DNA from: an uncultured Fibrobacter sp. | Lineage (GTDB): Bacteria > Fibrobacterota > Fibrobacteria > Fibrobacterales > Fibrobacteraceae | Length of the DNA stretch: 6,516 nt | Reading direction: 5' to 3' | Assembly: GCA_947306025.1 (NCBI GenBank) | Contig: CAMZFJ010000108.1 | Coordinates: 1 to 6,516, forward strand | In this document: piece by piece, positions 1 to 4,910 of the stretch | How the letters are laid out: each line of letters opens with the position of its first letter | Position numbering within the stretch: the first letter of the stretch is position 1 | The notes under the pieces: generated by a model | Seen by the model: only the letters and a program-made list of their open reading frames with translations | Told to the model about the DNA's origin: nothing | Database searches by the model: none | Translations under genes and position numbers: made by a program

Positions 1-50
1 CAAAGGAATGCCGCCAGAACCAATAAAAAGCTATATCCGAAATTTGCCAT
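1..50 (-). CDS. 5' end of a second EamA/DMT-type transporter gene (runs off the left edge)
   Basis: Read on the minus strand from the ATG at 50-48, this gives MANFGYSFLLVLAAFL before the window ends. It is the start of the first membrane segment and is identical to the first 16 residues of the complete transporter at 3885-4799. An in-frame stop (TGA, plus-strand 72-74) lies upstream with no other start codon between, so this ATG is the only possible start. No Shine-Dalgarno sequence is evident before it. It begins 47 bp after the stop of the lipoprotein gene 98-907 on the same strand, so the two could be one transcript. Whether a full, working copy continues to the left cannot be seen. It could instead be only a short remnant of the duplication. 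Confidence 0.6.
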   Translation of the reverse strand, partial: MANFGYSFLLVLAAFL

Positions 51-55
51 TCTAG
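1..55. repeat. 55-bp perfect direct repeat, left copy (partner 4750-4804)
   Basis: Positions 1-55 are identical, base for base, to 4750-4804. The match covers the first 16 codons of the EamA-type transporter and 5 bp upstream of its ATG, and it may continue beyond the left edge. Upstream of the gene the similarity fades: a short TAGAAATT block (65-72 and 4813-4820) still aligns with a 1-base gap, then the two intergenic regions part completely. It is one edge of the duplicated unit. Confidence 0.95.
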
Positions 56-97
56 AAAGAAAGTTAGAAATTCATGGATTGCTGATGCTGGTATTTG

Positions 98-907
98 TTA
101 TTTCTTCAGCAAATCTTTGATGAATGTCCAGCTGCCGATTCGCCGTTTTACAATGATTTTTGTTTGGTGCGATACGATATATTCAGATAGTCCTTCGCGG
201 GTGGCGCCCTCGTGCCAGTCGTAGGTGTAGCCCAATTGCGTCCACGGAAGAGCCGAATCTTTTTTGTATGCGGTAGAACGCTTGCTCGCAAACCATTTGC
301 AGAAATTCGTTACCCCAATGACAACCGTTGAATCAACGCTATCGGGAAAATCTATGGGTGAGGTATTGGTGGTGATGTCTGGATCGTGTGCCGGTCGAAA
401 AATCCCTTTCGCATCGGCGTAAAATTCTACGATATCGCCAAAGTCGCAGTTTACGCCCATGCCGAGCATCTGCACCATTCGCATCCGGGATTCTACGCTG
501 TCCATCCCCTCGAATTCTGCGCGACGGCGTTTCCAATCGGCGGGAATCGTTACCCAAATTCCTGATTCATAATTGAGCTCAAATGTGTCTTTGGCGTAAT
601 ACTTTAGTGCATCGTGTTTCAGCATGGTAAGCACAAGAACCATCTTTGTGCCGTTTGCATCAATCCATTCTTCCTCAGGAACTGATTCGCCGAGGGGCAT
701 AAGCGTGTGCGAAACTTTGGATTCGTCAAGAACTTGTGCATCTTCAATCGCCTTGTTCAAAGCGCGTTGCAAAGCTGTGGTGTCGTTATACCATTGAACC
801 GTCGATTCCTTTTGAACGGAATCGCGTACGCCTGAAGTACAAGCGTTGAGTTCCCAAAACAACGTAACACACAAAAATGCAATAAAGACTCTTAAACAGT
901 GAATCAT
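98..907 (-). CDS. Putative lipoprotein of unrecognised family (269 aa)
   Basis: I do not recognise this family. The N-terminus is a lipoprotein signal peptide: a hydrophobic stretch at residues 5-18, then LNAC with the lipidated cysteine at 23. The Asn at -2 and the Glu at 19 are slightly unusual. The mature protein (about 247 aa) appears soluble, with no further membrane segment. It is mixed and fairly charged, with two more cysteines (154 in MGVNCDFGD and 203 in TNFCKWF) and an aromatic-rich stretch near 222-231 (WTQLGYTYDW). The ATG at 907 is preceded by a GGAGAG ribosome site (plus-strand 911-916), which supports the start. A perfect TATAAT lies upstream at 932-927. The gene diverges from the four-domain FISUMP lipoprotein and lies 47 bp upstream of the left transporter fragment on the same strand. 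It has no counterpart in the right-hand unit, where only 111 bp separate transporter and FISUMP gene. It is probably an envelope lipoprotein. Function unknown. Confidence 0.8.
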   Translation of the reverse strand: MIHCLRVFIAFLCVTLFWELNACTSGVRDSVQKESTVQWYNDTTALQRALNKAIEDAQVLDESKVSHTLMPLGESVPEEEWIDANGTKMVLVLTMLKHDALKYYAKDTFELNYESGIWVTIPADWKRRRAEFEGMDSVESRMRMVQMLGMGVNCDFGDIVEFYADAKGIFRPAHDPDITTNTSPIDFPDSVDSTVVIGVTNFCKWFASKRSTAYKKDSALPWTQLGYTYDWHEGATREGLSEYIVSHQTKIIVKRRIGSWTFIKDLLKK

Positions 908-926
908 TTGCTCTCCAGGATTGTTA

Positions 927-932
927 ATTATA
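927..932 (-). promoter_or_regulatory. Candidate -10 box (TATAAT) for the 98-907 lipoprotein gene
   Basis: The minus strand reads TATAAT exactly at 932-927, about 20 bp before the ATG at 907 and upstream of the GGAGAG ribosome site. No good -35 match is seen 16-18 bp further upstream, so this is a suggestion resting on one hexamer in an AT-rich intergenic region. Confidence 0.4.
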
Positions 933-955
933 ATAGGAAAAAATTGAAGATGCCG

Positions 956-984
956 CTGAACGGGCTAATAAAAAGTAATAGAAT
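956..984 (+). promoter_or_regulatory. Weak candidate promoter for the four-domain FISUMP gene
   Basis: CTGAAC (956-961) and TAGAAT (979-984) are separated by 17 bp. The -10 matches the consensus at 5 of 6 positions, the -35 only at 3. The implied start of transcription lies near 991, about 30 bases before the start codon. A second -10-like TATATT at 999-1004 is too close to the ribosome site (AAAGG, 1011-1015) to be convincing. Confidence 0.25.
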
Positions 985-1023
985 AAATGTGAAATTTGTA
1001 TATTGAGGATAAAGGTCTTATTT

Positions 1024-3840
1024 ATGCATAGACGAATTTTCGTTTCATTCTTTGTTTGTTTTGTGGTGCTCGCCGCCATTGTGGCGTGCGGTGATTCTGA
1101 CGGCAAGGCTAGCGATATTGCAAAGATGTTGTCTAGTAGCAGCGAGGCGATTGAAACTTTCTCATCTAGTGATTCGGAGCTTTCTTCGAGTAGTCTGAGT
1201 ACGGAAATGTTATCCAGTAGCGGAAAGGCTCCGTCAAAAGTCAAAATCAAATACGGCTTTATGAAAGATCGCTGCGATGGAAAGAAATACAAAACAATGA
1301 CGATTGGCAATCAAACTTGGATGGCTCAGAATTTTAACTTTCAAACTCCCTATAGCGAGTGTTTTGGTGATGACAAACGCAGTTGTGCTAAATACGGTCG
1401 TCGTTACGATTGGGAAGAAGCCATGGAAATTTGTCCTGCGGGATGGCACTTGCCGACAATGTCTGAATGGGAACGGTTGATTTCTCTATTGGGCGGAAAC
1501 GAGGTTGCGGGCAAGTTTTTTAAGAAGGCAAGCGGTTGGGGTAATTCCAGTGAAGTGTTTCGTTTTTGGAGCTCAACAGAATGTTATGGAAAAAATGAGG
1601 GGTATGGGTGCCCTACTGCGGAATCTTTCACTTTGGATGGTAGTGAACTTTATTATGCGAAGCAATACAAAAGTGAGTTGAAATCGGTACGTTGTGTAAG
1701 AGACGAAAGACGAGAGATTAAAGACGAGAGACGGGAGGGGAATGGGAATAAGGGCGTAGAAAAATCGTTAAAAGTAAAGACTTCTGGGAAAAACGCAATT
1801 GTTCGTAAGCATCGCCGAATCATGGGGGTCATGACAGACCCGCGGAATGGTAAATCTTACAAGACGGTAAAAATCGGCAAGCAGACTTGGATGGCTCAAA
1901 ATCTCAATTACAAAATGGATGACAGTTTCTGTTATGATAATCGAGCCGTAAACTGTGCAAAATATGGGAGTCTTTATGAATGGGCTGATGCTATGAATGC
2001 GTGCCCTGCGGGTTGGCATTTGCCGACAAAAGCGGAATGGGATACCTTGATTTCTAATGCTGGTGGAGCGCTTTTAGCTGGTAAAATGCTCAAGTCTAAG
2101 CGGGGTTGGAAAAGTTTGAAAGGGAAAAATTTCGGTAATGGTACGGATGCTTTCGGCTTTTCCGCTCTTCCTGCAGGCTATTTTTCGCGTGAATTCGAAA
2201 ATAAAGATTATAAGGCTTACTTCTGGAGTTCTAGCAAAGCTCCGTCTTATTATGAAAATCTTTTCTTTTATTTGAAATTGGGGGGCGATTATGATAATGA
2301 AAAGTATGAACGTCAAAAACGTTATTTTAATCGTTGCGATTTAAAAATAGAACATGATTACAGCTTGCCGGAGGACTATGAACGAGCAGTTTGGTCTGAC
2401 ATGAATCATGATAATCGGCTTTCTGTTCGTTGCGTTAAGGACGATGTTGAACAAAAGCACGGAACTTCGGTTCTACAGGCGAGTGATGTGGTTCGACAGG
2501 CTCGCTATCCAAGACGAGAAAATGATGCGGGAGCGATTTCATCTTCATCGGAGGCGTTGTTTGTTGCATCTTTTGTTCCGCCTTCGGATGTCGTCAAAGG
2601 GACTTTTAAAGATAAACGAGACGGTCGGAAATATAGAACGGTGACGATAGGCAATCAAACCTGGATGGCGGAAAATTTGAAATTTAAATCGGCAAAGAGT
2701 TCCTGTTATGAAAATGCTGACAGCAATTGCGTTAAATTCGGTCGTCTGTATCCATGGAACGAAGCTGTGGATGCTTGCCCTGCGGGTTGGCGTTTGCCTA
2801 TGAATGCTGATTGGGATACTTTGATAGCTTCTGTTGGTGGAACATCATTAGCCGGTAAGATGCTTAAGGTTACGGAAGGTTGGTTTGCTTCTGAAATTAT
2901 TGGCGGTTCTTGGACATCGTTCTCTCATAATGGCTCGGATGATTATGGGTTTTCTGTAATTCCTGTGTTTTATCATGAATCTGCAAAATTTTGGAACTAT
3001 ACGGAGTATGATTCCTATGAATCGTATTTGATGATTTTGTCTGCAAAAAATGACAGCGTAAGCTTAACCATGGATAGTAAGCATAGAGAATACTCTGTCC
3101 GCTGTATTAAGGATGGTGATAGGCAAAAGGCAAGAGACGGTTATCATCCCGGACTTGTTCCGGGACAAGAGACGGAAGGCTCCATAACAGACTCTCGTGA
3201 CGGACAAACTTACAAGACTGTACGAATTGGCTCGCAGACTTGGATGGCGGAGAATTTGAATTACAAGACCGAAAAAAGTTATTGCTATGGCTTCAATTCG
3301 ACAAAGTGCCTTAAATATGGTCGCCTTTATTCGTGGGAGGGAGCTAAGGATGCTTGCCCAACAGGTTGGCATGTGCCGAAGCTGACTGATTGGATGACTT
3401 TGTTTTTTACTGTGAAAGATACTTTATCTGTGGGACGTGTGCTCAGATCGTCTAGCGACTGGAAAGATTTAAGGGGGAAAGAATATGGCAATGGTACGGA
3501 TGATTACGGCTTTTCTGCGCTTCCGGGTGGCTATATAAATGGTTCTGCACGTGATTTGGGGCATAAAGCGTATTTTTGGGGCTATACAAATGATGGTAAA
3601 ACGTATTCTATAAAATTTGGAGGGGCTTATGATGATTTAGGATGTGAATTGCAAAAGGAAAAAGAAGAAAAGAATAGATATCCAACATCAAAATTGCTTC
3701 AATGGCATCGCTATGATTCTTCGCATGATATAGATGTCTTGCAGAACGAAGATCTTTGTTTGCCGAAGAATTACAATTCGGTTGTTTGGGAATACATATC
3801 CGAGGATGCGAATCTGTCTGTCCGCTGTGTGAAGGATTAG
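1024..3840 (+). CDS. Four-domain FISUMP surface lipoprotein (938 aa)
   Basis: The start is the ATG at 1024, 8 bases after AAAGG (1011-1015). A TTG in frame at 1003 is possible but lies upstream of that ribosome site. The signal peptide ends in IVAC with the lipidated Cys at 22. The +2 residue is Gly, not Asp, so no inner-membrane retention signal is evident. Residues 23-76 are a serine-rich spacer (clusters SSSS, SSS, SSSS, SSS). Four FISUMP domains follow at about 78-227, 268-473, 527-697 and 720-938, each closing with SVRC[VI][RK]D. Each has QTWMA[QE]N, a CP.GW..P box and paired cysteines. D1 is the short form, about 150 aa, with CDG replacing the usual RDG. D2 and D4 carry a GF(S)ALP[AG]G segment and a long charged insert before SVRC. 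D3 has SVIPV where ALPGG is expected. D4 lacks the GG after the tryptophan box. The linkers are charged and repeat-rich. Family: Fib_succ_major (TIGR02145 / PF09603), usually in envelope proteins; the ligand is unknown. A paralogue begins at 4911. Confidence 0.92.
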   Translation: MHRRIFVSFFVCFVVLAAIVACGDSDGKASDIAKMLSSSSEAIETFSSSDSELSSSSLSTEMLSSSGKAPSKVKIKYGFMKDRCDGKKYKTMTIGNQTWMAQNFNFQTPYSECFGDDKRSCAKYGRRYDWEEAMEICPAGWHLPTMSEWERLISLLGGNEVAGKFFKKASGWGNSSEVFRFWSSTECYGKNEGYGCPTAESFTLDGSELYYAKQYKSELKSVRCVRDERREIKDERREGNGNKGVEKSLKVKTSGKNAIVRKHRRIMGVMTDPRNGKSYKTVKIGKQTWMAQNLNYKMDDSFCYDNRAVNCAKYGSLYEWADAMNACPAGWHLPTKAEWDTLISNAGGALLAGKMLKSKRGWKSLKGKNFGNGTDAFGFSALPAGYFSREFENKDYKAYFWSSSKAPSYYENLFFYLKLGGDYDNEKYERQKRYFNRCDLKIEHDYSLPEDYERAVWSDMNHDNRLSVRCVKDDVEQKHGTSVLQASDVVRQARYPRRENDAGAISSSSEALFVASFVPPSDVVKGTFKDKRDGRKYRTVTIGNQTWMAENLKFKSAKSSCYENADSNCVKFGRLYPWNEAVDACPAGWRLPMNADWDTLIASVGGTSLAGKMLKVTEGWFASEIIGGSWTSFSHNGSDDYGFSVIPVFYHESAKFWNYTEYDSYESYLMILSAKNDSVSLTMDSKHREYSVRCIKDGDRQKARDGYHPGLVPGQETEGSITDSRDGQTYKTVRIGSQTWMAENLNYKTEKSYCYGFNSTKCLKYGRLYSWEGAKDACPTGWHVPKLTDWMTLFFTVKDTLSVGRVLRSSSDWKDLRGKEYGNGTDDYGFSALPGGYINGSARDLGHKAYFWGYTNDGKTYSIKFGGAYDDLGCELQKEKEEKNRYPTSKLLQWHRYDSSHDIDVLQNEDLCLPKNYNSVVWEYISEDANLSVRCVKD
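1084..1195 (+). repeat. 112-bp perfect repeat in the lipoprotein spacer, left copy (partner 4971-5082)
   Basis: Identical to 4971-5082 with no mismatch, offset 3887 bp. It encodes residues 21-57: the Ala-Cys of the lipobox, the GDSDGKASDIAKML segment and the first serine clusters. The signal peptide before it differs almost entirely between the two genes. After it, the left copy has an extra serine cluster (STEMLSSSGKAPS) that the right copy lacks, and the following domain has diverged. This is an island of exact identity inside two otherwise diverged paralogues. Confidence 0.97.
1706..1731 (+). repeat. Tandem 12-bp repeat AAAGACGAGAGA in the D1-D2 linker
   Basis: AAAGACGAGAGA occurs at 1706-1717 and again at 1720-1731 (14-bp period), with a partial third unit just before (AGAGACGAAAGAC from 1699). 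It encodes the highly charged linker RDERREIKDERREG. Because the period is not a multiple of three, the two copies are read in different frames. Related purine-rich AGAGACG motifs occur in the D3-D4 linker (3131-3175) and in the D1-D2 linker of the second FISUMP gene (about 5587-5610). Confidence 0.8.
2469..2501 (+). repeat. 21-bp-period direct repeat in the D2-D3 linker
   Basis: GGTTCTACAGGC (2469-2480) and GGTTCGACAGGC (2490-2501) match at 11 of 12 bases with a 21-bp, seven-codon period, giving VLQASDV then VRQAR. The matching linker of the second FISUMP gene is shorter and lacks this stretch, so it was gained or lost after the duplication. The second unit (GGTTCGACAGGCTCG) resembles short motifs common in dispersed intergenic repeats of other bacteria. 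That resemblance is from memory and is tentative. Confidence 0.6.
3131..3175 (+). repeat. Palindromic mini-element flanked by 10-bp direct repeats in the D3-D4 linker
   Basis: A perfect hairpin TCCCGGA-CTTGT-TCCGGGA (3147-3165; 7-bp stem, 5-base loop) sits in a 25-bp segment (3141-3165). Identical 10-bp copies of CAAGAGACGG flank it at 3131-3140 and 3166-3175. The layout is like a short element with a target duplication. One copy of the direct repeat plus the segment is 35 bp, which is not a multiple of three, yet the frame is open. It encodes the linker ARDGYHPGLVPGQETEG. It is not next to a gene end, so it is not acting as a simple terminator. Confidence 0.75.
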
Positions 3841-3884
3841 GTGAAATATAATGCACTGTAGTTGCTAATGGACTTGGAATAGGA

Positions 3885-4799
3885 TTACGTCTTTGTGAAA
3901 TCGATTTGGGCGAGAATGACGGCGGTAAACATTAAAACGCAGCCGATTCCTTCCTGAAGCGTGAATCGTTCGCCAAGAACAGCCCATCCAGAAATTACAG
4001 AAAATACTGATTCCAGGCTCATCAATAGCGATGCTAGGGTGGGCCTGATTTTATTTTGGGCGATAATTTGCAAAGTGAATGCCACGCAGCTCGAAAGAAT
4101 GGCGGCATACAAAAGCGGAATCCATGGCTTGAAATGCGAATAAACTTCGACAATGTTGCCAAAGCCTGCGAAACTCCCTTTCAAGTCGACAAAGAACATC
4201 GGGAAAATGGAAAGTGTTGCAACTACGAGAAACTGGATTGCCGAAAGCCTGATGTTATCGACGTGCGTGCCGAACCTGCCAATGACCATGATGTGGCTTG
4301 CAAAGGCGAGTGCACACAGGAGCAAAATTGAATCCGATATCTCGATGGAAAAATCGCCCTTGATGCAGAGCAGATAAAGCCCCACGACCGTAATGGCAAC
4401 GCAAAGCCAAATCTTAGTTGAAATTTTCTTGCCGAAAAACAGACTCAAAATTGGGACGAAGATTATATAACAGGTAGTGAGGAATCCAGCCTTTCCGGCG
4501 GAACAGCCAAGGAATAGTCCAGTCTGCTGCAAGTTCATCGCGAAGAAAAGCGTCAGTCCGCAGAGTATGCCTGCTTTCCAAAGTTTGCGACGGTCTTCCT
4601 TGTTCTTGGGGCGTCTTGGATTTTTACCTAGTTTATCTAAAATGTTGGCGAATGCGAAAAGGACTCCGGTCGCAATAAAATTTCGCATGCACACAAAAGC
4701 GAACGGACCCACATCGTTCCCTTCGATTTGCGCGACAAAGGTGGATCCCCAAAGGAATGCCGCCAGAACCAATAAAAAGCTATATCCGAAATTTGCCAT
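3885..4799 (-). CDS. EamA/DMT-superfamily transporter (304 aa)
   Basis: A multi-pass inner-membrane protein of the drug/metabolite transporter superfamily, with two EamA repeats (about residues 1-143 and 155-300) and some ten predicted membrane helices. Family signs are LAAFLWGSTFVAQ near the N-terminus, NLQQTGLFLG then AGFLTTCYIIFVPILSLFFGKK closing the first repeat, and ASLLMSLESVFSVISGW-LGE in the second, followed by a helix and a short tail. Length is normal for the family. Substrate cannot be told; relatives export metabolites, amino acids or drugs. The chosen start (ATG at 4799) matches the start in the left-hand duplicate, where an in-frame stop excludes a longer protein, and fits the usual short EamA N-terminus. 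It has no clear ribosome site. A TTG at 4850, preceded by AAGGA, would add 17 residues and is the alternative. It converges with the upstream FISUMP gene (44 bp between stops, no hairpin seen) and diverges from the next one. Confidence 0.92.
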   Translation of the reverse strand: MANFGYSFLLVLAAFLWGSTFVAQIEGNDVGPFAFVCMRNFIATGVLFAFANILDKLGKNPRRPKNKEDRRKLWKAGILCGLTLFFAMNLQQTGLFLGCSAGKAGFLTTCYIIFVPILSLFFGKKISTKIWLCVAITVVGLYLLCIKGDFSIEISDSILLLCALAFASHIMVIGRFGTHVDNIRLSAIQFLVVATLSIFPMFFVDLKGSFAGFGNIVEVYSHFKPWIPLLYAAILSSCVAFTLQIIAQNKIRPTLASLLMSLESVFSVISGWAVLGERFTLQEGIGCVLMFTAVILAQIDFTKT

Positions 4800-4804
4800 T
4801 CTAG
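4750..4804. repeat. 55-bp perfect direct repeat, right copy (partner 1-55)
   Basis: Identical to positions 1-55. It contains the first 16 codons of the complete EamA-type transporter plus 5 bp upstream of the ATG. The true repeat is probably longer, since the left copy is cut by the window edge. Confidence 0.95.
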
Positions 4805-4831
4805 CGTAAAAATAGAAATTGCCCAACAACC

Positions 4832-4845
4832 AAAAAATATTTTTT
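4832..4845. repeat. AT-only palindrome between transporter and second FISUMP gene
   Basis: Six A, TA, six T: a perfect 14-bp palindrome in the divergent intergenic region. Such A/T tracts bend DNA or give a melting site. It overlaps the left arm of the 9-bp inverted repeat that starts at 4843. It has no counterpart in the 908-1023 intergenic region. Confidence 0.5.
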
Positions 4846-4876
4846 ACCAAAATATCCTTGCGACATGTTTGGTAAA
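4843..4876. promoter_or_regulatory. Operator-like 9-bp inverted repeat in the divergent promoter region
   Basis: TTTACCAAA (4843-4851) and TTTGGTAAA (4868-4876) are perfect inverted copies with 16 bases between them, their centres 25 bp apart. The repeat lies between the divergent transporter and second FISUMP genes and overlaps the candidate -35 for the latter. This is the geometry of a dimeric regulator site, but no regulator gene is present and chance is possible in AT-rich DNA. Confidence 0.4.
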
Positions 4877-4887
4877 TTTGTAATTAT
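4858..4887 (+). promoter_or_regulatory. Candidate promoter for the second FISUMP gene
   Basis: TTGCGA (4858-4863; TTG and the last A match the consensus) is followed after 18 bp by AATTAT (4882-4887; 4 of 6). Transcription would begin near 4894, leaving a short leader that carries AAAGGA (4897-4902), 8 bases before the ATG at 4911. It is plausible by position but weak by sequence. Confidence 0.3.
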
Positions 4888-4910
4888 GTCCTAAATAAAG
4901 GATGGAAATC

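Noticed and set aside
339..576. Short alternative frames within the 98-907 lipoprotein gene
   Set aside because: They are arginine-rich, low-complexity shadows with no start signals. The 269-aa frame has a signal peptide and a ribosome site.
1003..1023. TTG at 1003 as the start of the four-domain FISUMP lipoprotein
   Set aside because: The ATG at 1024 has a properly spaced AAAGG and places the lipid cysteine at residue 22, the same as in the paralogue. The TTG would put the ribosome site inside the coding sequence.
3147..3165. Rho-independent terminator at the GC-rich hairpin
   Set aside because: No T tract follows, and the hairpin sits inside an open frame that continues for 225 more codons with an intact fourth domain.
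3841..3884. Bidirectional terminator between the convergent FISUMP and transporter genes
   Set aside because: I looked for a hairpin followed by a T tract in these 44 bp on both strands and found none.
3961..4809. Plus-strand open frames opposite the transporter gene
   Set aside because: The minus strand encodes a full-length EamA protein with clear family motifs. The plus-strand frames have no recognisable domain or start signal.
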